This document shows positions 46,560 through 59,609 of a DNA stretch of 64,000 bases, piece after piece. The translations under genes and the position numbers were made by a program. The stretch's first letter is position 1. Each line of letters begins with the position of its first letter. Source of the stretch: Auriscalpium vulgare (lineage: Eukaryota; Basidiomycota; Agaricomycetes; Russulales; Auriscalpiaceae); assembly GCA_019915015.1 (NCBI GenBank), contig JAHBBC010000005.1, positions 930,001-994,000 on the forward strand, read 5' to 3'. Under the pieces are notes generated by a model. It was not told the origin of the DNA. It made no database searches and saw only the letters and a program-made list of their open reading frames with translations.

Positions 46560-49500
46560 TCACCGACGCTGGGACGAAATTACGTTCCTTAGAGACGTTG
46601 CCGCTGTCGCCGCACTGCGCAGCCGTTTGGGAGACAGTGGGGTCGCAGGGTCTTCCAGGTCTTCAGCAAGGCGCTTGCGTTGGCTTGAAGAGGAAGAAGG
46701 TTCCGCAACCAGAGTTCGGTCGTTCTCGACGTCGCTCTGATTGACAGGCATATCACCCTCCTCCTCCGACTCAGGCCCTTCCATCTCTTCGTCCGTATCC
46801 TTTCCTTTCTTCGCCTTACCGCGTGCTCGGCGGCCACGCTTTCTAGGAGGCGCCTGCTTTTTCTCGTTGCCGGCCTCGTCGACATGGCACACTTCGACAT
46901 CTACCTCAGCGCGCTGGAGAAACTCGATCCAAACCTGGCGGCGCGATGAGACAAGATAGACAGTATCAAAATACCAGAGTATCTCACTTTCTGGTTCTCT
47001 TGTAGTCGGTCGCCGGGGCCCTTGACTTCTACGAACTTGCAATGCCTCGTTTTGTGATTCCAAAGGAACAGATCGGGCAGGCCAGAGCATTGTCCGGCGT
47101 AGCTTTCGCAAAGAACGCGGCATATCGATGCTAAAGACTTGCCCAGAAAGCACTGAGGATACTTATGAGCGATCTACATACGTAACTTCAAGGGAAAATA
47201 ACGCACGTCCACAATGTCCAGCAAGTGTTGTCGGGGAAACTTGTCCCATCGAACACCAACGCACCATGTCCCTTTCTCCCGGTGTGTGTCATCGACGGTT
47301 TTGACGAGATCGCGCGCTTTCCCGTTTGTAATCTCCTCGAGGCGTTGCTCGAACAATTGTTGTCGAGCGAGGTAAAAGCTGTCTTCGCACAGATCGAGAG
47401 GCGCCGACTGGTATGGCGTTTCGAAGGCGCCGGCGACTGGGGCGAATATGATATCCCAGAACAGAAGACCAAACAAAGTCGTCACGATGGATCCTTCACA
47501 GTGGTATCTTTGACGAATGTCAGTCAGAGAAATAATAACGCGGTGCACCGACCCTTTGTAACCGTCCTCTTCGTAGTGTTGCAGGGCTACCATTTCAACG
47601 TTGACGACGATGCCGTCCCTTCCCTTCCAAGTAGACTTACCCTTTTGCTCAGGCTAGAACCACGGACGGTTAATGGGCAAAACGCGACGGTCAAGTCTGG
47701 ACATGTCTTACCACCGATACAGTCAGCGCCCGCTGAGGCGCTTCGCCCCCCTCTGCTTTGGGTTTCCTCTCCAAATAGTTTGATATGTCTTTGGTATCAG
47801 GGCCGATCTTACGTCCCATGCTGTCGAGGTGCAGTCCGGCAAGGGAACCACGCACGCGCTCTCTGTAGATATTGACCTGTTTCGCCGATTGCCTGTTGCC
47901 TTCGCAGACATGCCGCTCTTCTGGCGGAATGTTCAACAGCTTCTCAAGTCGAGTGAGACGACGCTCGAGCTTCTGTCGATAAACTGTACATTTCCTTAGT
48001 TATAGGATGGCCGTTCATCAAGACGAAGGGGACTGACCAAGACGGGTGTCGGGATCTTCGAGAGCTTCAACCACACCGAGCATAGCGCGATGTCTCGTTT
48101 CACCAGAAAGATCCAGCTTTGCCAGGTGGTGCATTAGGATGAGGGCACGCCTGTCGTACCACGCGCCACGACGTCCTCTCCGCCAGTGCCGTTGGGCCAA
48201 GAGTTCGTTGAGGAGAACCAGCTCCCGGTCGTATTCCTTCAAAGTGCCCAGCGCATCAGCACATTTGTGTATGATGCGAGTAAGGATGTGACCTAGTGAG
48301 GACAATCAAGACCAATTCGGGAATACGATGGCGTGACTCACCAGCTTCGAAGCGTTCAAGACCAATCTCACAGGCCATATGATCGGACTTGGACTTCAGA
48401 AGGTCTTTCCATTCGTTGTAAAGACCATCGTCAAGTAGGGTCCTCAGTGCTGTCGCGCTTTGTATGCGAGGAGGTACTTCCTCCACGACATGGCTCTCCT
48501 TCTTCGGCGACACGCTCCGGGTAGAGCCCCGTGCAGCAGGGGTGTGGCTCGCTAAGGAGCGGGAACGACCTCGTGTAGTTGACGATGAAGAGCCTTCAAT
48601 AAGCTCTTCCGCCAGCATCTCGCGTTCGAGGGCACGCTCGTAGGCCATGAGCGCCGCGCGGCTGGGCCAAACGTGTTTCGTGCGCACGTAGTCGTATTGT
48701 GCATAAGACCGCTTGCAGGCATAGCTCAGAATGCTCGGCGTGAGCAAGTCCGTGGTGTGCTGCGTCCTAAGTGGTGATTTTAGGATGAACGCATTGAGTG
48801 CACCGACATGCTTACGCGCGTAGGTAAATAAGATTGATGCGACGAAGGAGCATGACGACATCTTTATTCACTCTTACACATCCACCTAGACGGTCGGTCA
48901 GCGGGTGGTGAGCACAGAAAGTGACGAAAGCCTTGCCCAGTATCTTCATGACCATCTCGCGGAGCCTGCTGGGCGGTTTCTGACTGAATGGAAGGGTGGT
49001 CTGTAAGAGCTTCTTTTTCTTGCCTTTGACTTGAACGTCGCGAAATGGCAGGGTGGTTTGCGACGACGAGGTTCTCATGAGAGCGTCGATGAGAACTTGG
49101 CGCTATATGCGCGCGTTCAGTGACGGCACTCACAGTAACGCAAAACTTACTCACCGGCCCGGTCGTATTGACCTTCATGTCTCGCGCCAAGCTTTTCAGC
49201 TCGTCTGTGAGCAGACAGCCTAGTAGCTCCGGCATACTAGCGTGCACATGATCGTGGACGAAGAACGAGAGGTCGCCACACTGTTCCGCCAGTGCATGGT
49301 CCTCGAGTTTCATAGAAGAGGGGCCTGCTTGAGGTTCAGATATCTCTTCCTTCTTGACAGGGTGCCGTTGGGGGGCGACAGAGCTATACTCGTCGCCGTC
49401 GTCGAAGGTCAAGTCGACAACCTCCGGCTCTTCTTGCTTGACCTCTGGCTTGCTATTCGCAGAGAGAGCTTGTAGAGCCTCTTCAAGGGTAGCCCCAATC

Positions 49501-49947
49501 TCCGACTGATACTTAAGAGAGCTAAAGCGAAGCCATTTGCCTGACTTTCGTAGGCACAGTCGGATAAGGAGATACTTTGCCTCGTCTGCATGGTCCATAT
49601 TGAGTCAGGCAAGCGAGATTAAATGAAATTAGACACACATTTGAGTTTCTCAAGCCTACAAAAGAACTTAATCTCCTCGTCGTGTAGGAGATGCTGCTCG
49701 TGTTGGAGGACTGCGGTCAACATGTCTGCCGCAGTTGAGCACGTAAACCAAAAGGGAATGCAAGGCGAGACTCACCTTCAAAAAGCGTTACATACATCGA
49801 CTGGGGTCGACCCTTTGCATCGGGTTGGATCAGATCCTCTGCGGGCTCTTCGAGGTCTGTTGCGACGCGTGGTGTGGGAGTATCTTGCTCCCCTGATCCG
49901 AATATGAGCGAGTGGGCACTACGAGCACTGGGAGATCCAGGCGCCAT
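46560..49947 (-). CDS. fan1: FAN1-type structure-specific nuclease (VRR-NUC)
   Basis: Met at 49947 (MAPGSPSARSAHSLIFGSGE). N-terminal FAN1 signature: SMYVTLFED / MLTAVLQHEQHLLHDEE / LKYEAKYLLIRLCLRKSGKW. A charged linker follows, then the helical TPR-like middle (WPSRAALMAYERALEREML, YDRRALILMHHLAKL). The catalytic part reads GKSTWKGRDG, NVEMVALQHYEEDGYKGYHC, EGSIVTTLFGLLFWDIIFAP and AFETPYQSAPLDL. The VRR-NUC core has GQCSGLPDLFLW and KFVEVKGPGDRLQENQK (the PD...E-x-K and Q motif). A Lys-rich, acidic tail ends the protein. All introns checked keep phase, including donors GTGTGT and GTCGGT. FAN1 cuts branched DNA during interstrand-crosslink repair in the nucleus. No frameshift. Confidence 0.95.
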
Positions 49948-50380
49948 GATAACAGCGAGAGGATGAGGATGAGGCAGTAAGCGCAAGTGATGCCGCTTAG
50001 TGACTGAAGGCCTAGTGATGAGGGTCGTGGTTCAAGAAGGGGAGCGCGACTCGAGCTTGGACGCGTCCACAAACGAGGCCATTGATATTATGTCTCACGC
50101 GCACGAGGCCCCCTCGCTAGGTCAGCCCACTCTCGGGATCTTACTCAGATACGACAGCGACATACAGCGACGCGTCCTGGATCATATCTGAGCCTGCGAA
50201 TTCTCTTCTGTGCGAGGCTGAGGCTTGCAGCGTGGCAGGCAGCGATCCTTGGACGCGTCGCACCCAAACAGCTGCAAGCAAGTTAGTCAGCAGCAGCTGG
50301 AAGTGGAACAGGCGCCGGCATCCTGACTTCAGACCAAGTCCGGAGTCCGTGTCCGCTGTTTCTCTCCATATACACTCACC
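49948..50380. promoter_or_regulatory. Divergent promoter region (FAN1 / SNW1)
   Basis: About 430 bases between divergent FAN1 and SNW1 starts. No TATA box; it is probably shared. Confidence 0.45.
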
Positions 50381-52376
50381 ATGTTAGCCAGTGCACTCGC
50401 AGCGTATGAGTTTCCTCTCTTCGCCTCACTGTTGACTAATACATCTCCCAGGGCTTTGCCTGCTCCTGTTCACGCTCCCGCCGACTCCGAAGAAGAGGAA
50501 GTCTTTCGGCAGCCAGCGCCAGTTCCATCGACCTCTGTGATCATTCGGCAAGCAATTCCACCATATAGACAGCGAAATGGTTGGAAACCATCGTCGCCGG
50601 AGGATTTCGGTGCGTGCGGAATCTTGTCCTTCCGCGTCTCCTTGTTCATCGACTCGTTTGCAGGTGATGGTGGAGCATACCCCGAATGTCACGTCGCACA
50701 GTATCCGCTGGAAATGGGCCGCAAAAAGGTTCGTCGCATATTCACAGCCTGCAGGCTTGTTCTGACTGCACACTAGGCATCGTCTGGCAACACGCTTGCC
50801 CTGCAAGTGGACAGTGAAGGCAACGTCCGCTACGACGCGATTGCCCAGCAAGGGCAGCGACATGGCAAACTTGTCCAGTCTCAGTTCAAGGACCTCGTAC
50901 CGCTGGCGAACCGAAAGGACATCGACGACGCTGGACGAGAAATGGAGCGGCCGTCAGAGGACGAGGTGCAGGCAACAACTGAACGGACACGCGCCGCGCT
51001 CGAGAAGCTAACGAATGGCAAAATCAAAGCTGCTCAACCGAAGAATGTCCCGGATAGCCAGGGCAAGACGACCTTCATTCGCTACACTCCAGGGCAACAG
51101 GCGGCTGGCGCGCTGCAGCAGAGGATCATTAAAATGACAGAGGTTGTCGAGGACCCTCTTGAGCCTCCCCGTTTTAAGCACAAGAAAATTCCCCGAGGTC
51201 CACCAAGTCCACCGCCTCCCATCCTCCGGAGTCCTCCTCGCAAGGCGACCGCGCAAGAGCAAAAGGAATGGATGATCCCACCTTCAATTTCCAACTGGAA
51301 GAACAACAAAGGTTTTACCATTCCCTTGGACAAGCGTTTGGCATCAGACGGTCGTGGGTTACAAGACGTACGTCGCCTACGGCGTCATGCAGCGTGTGTT
51401 GACACCTTATTCAGCTTCACATAAACGACAACTTTGCCAAATTCTCCGAGGCGCTGTTCATAGCAGACAGGCACGCTCGGGAGGAAGTCCGGCAGCGCGC
51501 ACTCATGCAGCAGAAACTCGCACAGAAGGAGAAGGCCGCCAAGGAGGAAAACCTCCGGATGCTCGCCCAGCGTGCGCGCGAAGAGCGTTCTGGCGTTGTG
51601 GCGCCTCGACCAACAGCCGAAACCCAAGCTGCAATGAAGTCATCATTAGCAGCATATGGGAGCGACAGTGGAAGTGGCTCGGAGGCTGAGGAGGAGGACG
51701 GTCAGGACAAGGAGGACGAGGACGCGGCGAAGATTCGTGACGAGATGCGCGCCGAGAAGCGACGGGAGCGCGAACGCGAGATGCGGATGAACAACATGGG
51801 TACAGAGCAACGCGCGAAGATGCTCTCTCGCCAACAAAACCGGGACATCTCAGAGAAGATCGCACTCGGCCTGGCGAAGCCGACCATGTCGAAGGAGTCG
51901 ATGCTGGACTCACGATTGTTCAACCAAGAGTCCCTATCGGGGTCCTTCGGAGACGACGAGTCTTACGGTCTGTATGATCGACCTTTGTTCCACGGGTCGT
52001 CGGCGACGGCTGCGATTTACAAGGCGCGCGGCAACATCGCGGAGGGCAACGAGGAGAGCTTTGGCGGAGGGACGGAAGAGGGTATTGGACGGGCGCTGGA
52101 CAACGACAGGTTTGGGCTTGGACAGGCTCAAGTCGGGTTTGAGGGCGCGAGGGAACAGGAGGTGCGAGAGGGACCTGTGCAGTTCGAGAAGGACACGTCA
52201 GACGTGTTCGGAGTGGACAAGTTCCTGGACGAGGCGAAGAGCGGGAGGAAGAGGGGACTGGACACCGAGGCGTGAGTCTGACTCGTTCGGTCGGGTGGGG
52301 AGTGTTCTGACCGACATTTTACAGAGGAAGCTCTCGCAAACGACAACAGCTTAACCAAGCATCGGAGCGAGAGTGA
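50381..52376 (+). CDS. prp45: SNW1/SKIP/Prp45 pre-mRNA splicing factor
   Basis: Met at 50381; a short first exon (MLASALAA) joins LPAPVHAPADSEEEE by a GTATGA intron. The SNW domain is clear: PPYRQRNGWKPSSPEDFGDG, GAYPECHVAQYPLEMGRKK, RYTPGQQ, and SISNWKNNKGFTIPLDKRLA with the SNW(K/N)N core. DLHINDNFAKFSEALFIADR follows. The C-terminal half is charged and helical (RAEKRREREREMRMNNMGTE, ISEKIALGLAKP, YDRPLF). The last exon encodes RGSRKRQQLNQASERE. Introns join in phase. Prp45/SNW1 is a spliceosome component of the Prp19-associated complex, needed for both catalytic steps. Intact. Confidence 0.95.
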
Positions 52377-52550
52377 TGTTCACGCTGTATATACCCCACT
52401 AGTAATGTAACACTAGTAACTAGTAGTACCTGCAGACTGAGCGACTGCAGCCGCTCAAGCTGTGGCACGTGACGAGCGCGTCTCGATGTTGGCGTTCACC
52501 GGCACGCGTCCCTCCCTGCCAGCCATATACTTACTGTGCGACTCTGCAAG

Positions 52551-55235
52551 ATGCTTGCAGTAGTCACCTCCGGTCATCTCACCCTCGTGGATTCCTCTGC
52601 TATCCGCCGTTGCCCTCCCTCCTTACCACCCACATGCGAGACGTCCTCGTCGGCCGTCGTAGCCAGCACCTGGTCCACCGACAACACCAACCTCTACGTT
52701 GCCTCAGCAGACACCATCACACGCTTCGACTCCCTTGGCAATCTGGTCAAGACCGTGTATGAGTCTGCAGAAGCGGAGACGCCTGCAGAGCCCATTGGCA
52801 GCTTCATCACCAAGGACCGCGGCTCCCTCATCTTTTCCACAGGATCACACATTCACGTCCTGGAACACTCTGCCTCGCTCAATTCTCCTTCAAAAGTTGT
52901 GCAAACCCTTCTGCAGCACCCCGATTCTCTCCCCGTCCTTGCCCTCTCTCTCTCCAACGACGGCACACTCCTCGCCGCGGCATCCCCTCATGTAGTCCTC
53001 GTTCACAATCTCTCGCTCAACTCGCACACTGTGCTACGTGACCTGCCGCTGGAGAACGACGATTTTATTTCTGCATGTTCATTCCACCCCCACTCGCGCG
53101 TCAGACTGTTCGTGGGCATCCGGAGACAGCTCGTTGTGTACGACATCACTCGTCCTTCGGGCCCGACACGAATTATTTCCATGAGCGATGCCGCGACTGG
53201 CGACATCATTGCCATTGCATGCAGTCCGTACAGCAAGACCCTCCTTGCGGTCGCGTGCAGTGGAGGCTATGTTGCATTGATTGACCTCGATAAGGACCCA
53301 GGGTCAGTCTTTTGTGCACATTTCGAAACGCGTGCTAAAATTCAACCGCACTCAGTCGCATACGGTCATTCGGGTACAAGGTCGCAGTCACGTCTCTGGT
53401 GTTTTCCGTGGACGGTGCCTCCTTGTATGTTGGCACGGAAACTGGCAAGGTGCTAGTGCAGACCCTACGCTCTATGGAAGCGCCGAAGAGCATCCTTGTC
53501 GGCGGGTGCGTCCAGGCCCTCGCGATTGCGGTACGTTCCTGTGGCGCGTAGACCTGAATTTGTAGTTCTAATATGCGCTTGCGCTTGCAGAAGAAGACGA
53601 GGCTTAGCGTTGATAGTGCTGCCAAGACGACAGGCTCCATTAGCTCCAAGCCGCTGTCTCCGCAAGATACTAATAGTCCGCGCCGGGTCTCCATTGGCCA
53701 AATGCTATCAACGAGCTCAATCATGACTAACGGACACGCCAAATTTGATGCTTCCTCGTCTCTGAAGAAATCATCCTCTGCGGGGGCAGACTACAAGCCG
53801 TCGAAGAGTCCGATATTCAGCAAAAAGATCGACACGCCTCTTCGGAAGCGCGTCGACTCAACTACTGCCGTCGGAAGCAAGAAAGTGGCGGAACTGAAGG
53901 GCTTGCTCGAAAAGAAGCTGGAGCGTTCCGACAGCGTCCCAGGTCTGTTTCAATAAAGTCTCGTAACAAACCTTGGCTCACGATGACGAAGTCCATCTCG
54001 GAACCCCGCAGCTAATGCGAAGCACGGGGCGAACCGGCCGTACTAAACAAGAAGCTTTGGCTAAAGACGAATTGAATACAAACACGGACAGCCCGGCGCG
54101 TCCCTCCATCTCTCGCCCTAAAGCCAGCTTGCGTAGCTCTGTTACAAGCGCTGTGCTGTCCAGAAAGGGCGATAAGTCCTTCCCTCTCTCGCGCACGACC
54201 TCTACTATTGGCCCGCAAGATGCCATCTCATCCGATGAGGCCGCGACTCTCCTCACAGCGACGCCCCAGCGACCGCCTCGCACTCGCACCGTGTCTGCAC
54301 CGAAAAGTCCGTCTAGCCTGGCGTCAAAGAACACCAATATGGCGACACGCACTCGCACCGTGTCGAGCACTTCACGTATTGGGGCTACGCACTCGAAGAT
54401 GGCGTCACCTGCCTCGGGAAGCACCACGAGCCGCTCCGCCTCTGCCCTTTCGCGCGCGACTTCTAGCGCGAGTGTACGGACGAGTACTGCACGTCCGCGC
54501 ACAACGTCAAGCACCTCCCGGGCGACTGCCCGCGAGCGTTCTCCGATGCCGCCAGTCCCCCGCATCCCGTTGGCAGATAATCTGCTGCCGAGGAATTTGA
54601 TGCGAACACCTTCACCAGATCTGCCGATGCCGTCCCCCATTCGCGAATCAGCAGAGCCTTTCCCTTCCATTGACGAGACTCCACAGCCCAAGAGGAAGGG
54701 TTTGTCGATGTTCGGACTCTCCACTCCGGAAGTGGAGAAATGGATCGACGGCAAAGACGAAGGGAAGAAAGGCAGCGGCAAAGCCGTCGTCTTTTCCGGG
54801 GGAAAGCCCGACGATGATCTTGGGGAGGTGGAGAAGAGCAGGATCGAAGACCTGGAAGAAGAGATGAATGGTCTCCGCGCGCGGGAGAGCAAGCAGCCTC
54901 GCGACCGCCCATTGTCGATGCAAATTACTCCCCGACGGCCGACTGGAGGATCATGGGCACCCTCTCCACTGCGGCACAGTATGTCCGGCAACTCTCCAGG
55001 GACAAATGGGGTGCAGAATCTCCTCCATGGGCTGATCAGCGACGCGATGCTCGACTTCCAGCAGGACACCAAGGCCGAGATGGTCGGCATGCATCTGGAT
55101 TTGCTACGAATGGGTAGAGCGTGGCGACAGGAGATGCGCTCTGCTATGGGTGATTTTACTACTGAGTTGCGCGAGCTCAGGGAGGAGAATCGCTTGCTGC
55201 GAGAGGAGAACGAGCGGCTACGGAGGGGTTACTAG
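52551..55235 (+). CDS. NEDD1-like WD40 protein, gamma-tubulin recruitment
   Basis: Met at 52551 (MLAVVTSGHLTLVDSS). The N-terminal half is a degenerate WD40 propeller (STWSTDNTNLYVASADTITR, LALSLSNDGTLLAAAS, FHPHSRVRLFVGIRRQLVVY, YSKTLLAVACSGGYVALIDL, VFSVDGASLYVGTETGKVLV). After introns in phase there is a long Ser/Thr/Arg-rich linker with an intron at about 53941-53989 that removes an apparent stop (SDSVP / VHLGTPQLMRS). The last about 65 residues (DTKAEMVGMHLDLLRMGRAW, ENRLLREENERLRRGY) form the conserved C-terminal helix that binds gamma-tubulin complexes in NEDD1. Role: microtubule nucleation at spindle pole bodies. Confidence 0.85.
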
Positions 55236-55811
55236 GAGCGATTTGAATCTCCCATGCGATATACATGGCTGTAGCAACCGAGCCGCGGCTCTCTTATGGA
55301 TATCTATGTTATACCCTTCTACTGATACCATGTAGACCAAGAGAACGAGTACTGATTTGCACCCCGCCCGGACGAACATACGTCTGAGTACGGGCCGCGC
55401 TGAGCTATTCACAGGACGCGTGTTGCTCCCGTCCGTGTGGGCCCACCACGTATGCAGAAGCGGCTTATGTGCAGCTTGAGGGTGTTCTATCCCAGCTACG
55501 TGTACGACCGTGGCGGCGGGAGCAAAACACGGGCGATGTGGTTGGGCGCGCCGGCTGAGTCGGCCCCGAGGCGAGCGCGTCGGGCATCTACTCGCTAACT
55601 GGCTCTGCTGACGCTCGTTCATATAAGACGGACTTCACCCATCACCACCCCTTCACTGTTCTGTCGACTTACCGAATACAAGGTGCGCGCCCTCTCCTCT
55701 GTCGGGAGAAACCTTGGCAGTGCCGCAGAGCTGCAGCTCACAGCACTCGCACAGGACCTAGCAGTGCGCCGGCAGACACCAACCGACACTCTTTTCCTGC
55801 GCTAGACAACA
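55236..55811. promoter_or_regulatory. Intergenic region and HEM2 promoter
   Basis: About 575 bases. An ATATAAG box at 55621-55627 lies 185 bases before the HEM2 Met, with a CT-rich tract after it. A possible 5' leader intron begins CAAGGTGCGCG near 55680. Confidence 0.45.
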
Positions 55812-57020
<1,209 letters not shown>

Positions 57021-57184
57021 GGTCTATGCATTGAGTTGAAGATAACAGAGTGGCTGTAATATTATTTTGTGCTTTTTACACATCAACCCATCTGGCAGGT
57101 TCCAGCGAGGGTGTTTGGCAGAAGGGCATACACATTTTCGTCGGCGTGAAATCCACAAGATAGTTACAAGACATTCTCGCGCAG

Positions 57185-59514
57185 TCAATCAGACTGAGGA
57201 GTTCGACTTCTGCCTCCCTTGGCCGCCCAGAAAGCGCGCTTCCTGTCTATCTTCACAGGTCCGCCGTTCTTCAGTTTCTCGCCAGGTTTTGCTGTCTCTT
57301 TCACCTCGCCTGCCTCGCTCCCGCTGCTCCTGCCTTCAACCTCAACCTCATCGTCATCGTATCCGGTGAGATTGTCCAAGGTGTGCAAGATCACGTCGCG
57401 ATCAGAAGCATAGTCTTCGTCGTCGTCGGTGGTATAGACGGTGCGCGCGTCTGACGCATCCCCCGTACGGCGCCTCTTCTTCGGGGGTATGGTGTATCTG
57501 CTCTCCTCCTCATCGCCTGAGTCAACGTCTATGACTTCATGTTGCCGACTATTCGAGTTCTTCTTTGCGGGACGTTCGAAGTCCGAATCGTCCTCTAGTT
57601 CGATGACAGACTTCATGGCCGAGACATTTATTGGGGCATTTTTACAAACAGCTTTCCCAGCGCGAGTTCGAGTTTTATCCTTCGGCGGGACGCCCAGGAA
57701 GCGATGCAAGACTCTCTTGTCATACAGCTCTTGGACGAGACGCCGACGATTGAGAGTCTATAGGAGGATGGTCGATCAGCTGTGTGCACGAGCTTCAGAC
57801 ACGATCTCATACCTCTTGCGTCACGCCCAAGACGCTGGAAAGAATGCTCATGTCGGCGGGATCCGTGTAGCCACGAAGGTTGACCGAACGACCAGATCGA
57901 CGGGAGTTTAACACGCCGGCTTGCATGTATGCCGCGGCAGTCATGATGCCATGCGCCCCGGCGAACGTCTGCCGGACTCTGGCTATATTGTAGGACCCCC
58001 TTGAAACGTCGTTCGCTTGGTAAACGTGAATATAGGTACTGCCAAAGATAAAGTCGGATACATACAAGGATCGCCGGGATCTTCAATAGACAGTAGAGAT
58101 GACTTCTGGTAGTCGCTCCATCCTCGGGCTGTCTTGCTGTAATAGGTCCCTCCGTCCCGCAGCGATATGCCGACTTCTTGATAGTTGAAGTAAAGGCCGT
58201 ACAGCTCGAAGAACTCCATGACAAGCACCCCTAGATTCCGCATCGGGTCGATCTCTCCTCTCCGGATTTTCGGGTGCATCTGCAGAAAGCTCACTGCCAG
58301 ACAAACGATGCTGTAGCTGCCTAATCCGCCAGAGAATACCTCGTTCATGCTGCGTTGGCTGAGAAACGCCTTCGTGACCATGACAAGGGTCCGTAGTGCG
58401 GGCATCTCAGCCAAGAAGCCCTTCACCATCTTCCCTGCCTCCACGCCGTTCGCTTGGTTGATTGAGATGTCGACGGCAAACCGGCCATGGGTAGTGATGA
58501 ACTTGATGATCGGAACCTTCGCCTTCGCTATGATGGTGACCTTGTCTGTGATGCCAGCGCGCTTTACTGTGTTGGCGAGGGCGTGAAGTACGGTGACGCG
58601 ATCGGAATACTCCATAGACTTTGACAGAACCACCAAGTCAATGTCACTGACATGCGGTTCGTCAATATAACGCTCAAGGAGGGGGTATCTTCCTCACCCC
58701 AGCGGAAGGTACAGTTTCGTTTCGAAGCTGCCGAATGGGTGGACCTTCGCATCCGGGAAATTCTTCGAAACTGCTTGCGAGATCATGTCCACAATCAAGG
58801 CTCGGATTTCGTCTTCTTCTTGCGTTGGCGAGACGTATTGAACGAATGCCTCGGTCTCGCGATGCAGACTGCAATGTATATGAGCGCCATGGCAGGGATA
58901 TCCGCACGCACTCACAGTTCAGCAACATTGGCGCTCGACTCCCAGTCGACATTCGCGACCCAAGGAGCCTTCCTCGACGCGGCATCGAGGCGCTGTTTCT
59001 TGTTGTCGTACCCATCGTCCCTGTCGTACTCGCCTGACTTGCGCTTCCGGCCAAGATCTCCACCTCTGTCCCGCTCTGGCTCTGGCTCGCGCTCTCGCGC
59101 CTTCCCCTTGCCACTATCCCCATCCCGCTCTCTCCTATCCGCCTTTCCGTTTTCCCTCCTTCGCTCCAGAGCGGCGCCTGACCGTGCAGGCTCCTCCGCC
59201 TCGTCTGGTTCATCCGCAAAGTCGAAGGGAATGAAGTCGGTGTTCTGGTCGAATGTGGGTGCGGGAGGTGCAGACTGAGCTCCAGGACCGGCTAGAGGTG
59301 TCGCGGTTCCCGATTTCGATCCTTTGTTTCGCTTCTTAGTCTTTGACGCAAGAGTAGAGGGCCCTGGTCCTGCCTCCGCATTTTCCTCCCGATCCGCGTT
59401 GTCTTCTCGGGGCTCGAGTTCCTTGCGTTTCTTGCGCTTTTCCTTCCGCGGCTCAGACGGGGCCCGGGGCTTTTCAGTTTGTGGATTAGGTTGTGTAGAG
59501 TGCGCGTGCTTCAT
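57185..59514 (-). CDS. Trf4/PAPD5-type non-canonical poly(A) polymerase
   Basis: Met at 59514. A Lys/Arg/Glu-rich N-terminus of about 200 residues precedes the nucleotidyltransferase core: LLHRETEAFVQYVSPTQEED, FGSFETKLYLPLGDIDLVVL (G-S and D-I-D catalytic motifs, joined over an intron) and GRFAVDISIN with the third Asp. The PAP-associated region has LGVLVMEFFELYGLYFNYQE and RGSYNIARVRQTF. The C-terminus is acidic, then Lys/Arg-rich. Introns are in phase. Trf4-type enzymes belong to the TRAMP complex, which adds short poly(A) tails to aberrant RNAs for the nuclear exosome and trims rRNA precursors. It starts 95 bases from IPI1, head to head. Confidence 0.93.
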
Positions 59515-59609
59515 GTGGACGCGAGCAGAGGTGACGGAGACGGAGGGCGAGACACGCCGGGAAAGGCAGCTGTGAGCGCTTGTGTGTTCGTGCCTTGCCG
59601 TCTGCTACA
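59515..59609. promoter_or_regulatory. 95-base bidirectional promoter (TRF4-type / IPI1)
   Basis: The two coding starts are only 95 bases apart and divergent, so the transcripts must share a promoter or overlap. No TATA box is seen. Confidence 0.55.

Noticed and set aside
53940..53990. NEDD1 split into two separate genes at the stop near 53956
   Set aside because: A GT...AG intron of about 49 bases with the right phase removes the stop, and the second half carries the conserved NEDD1 C-terminal helix.
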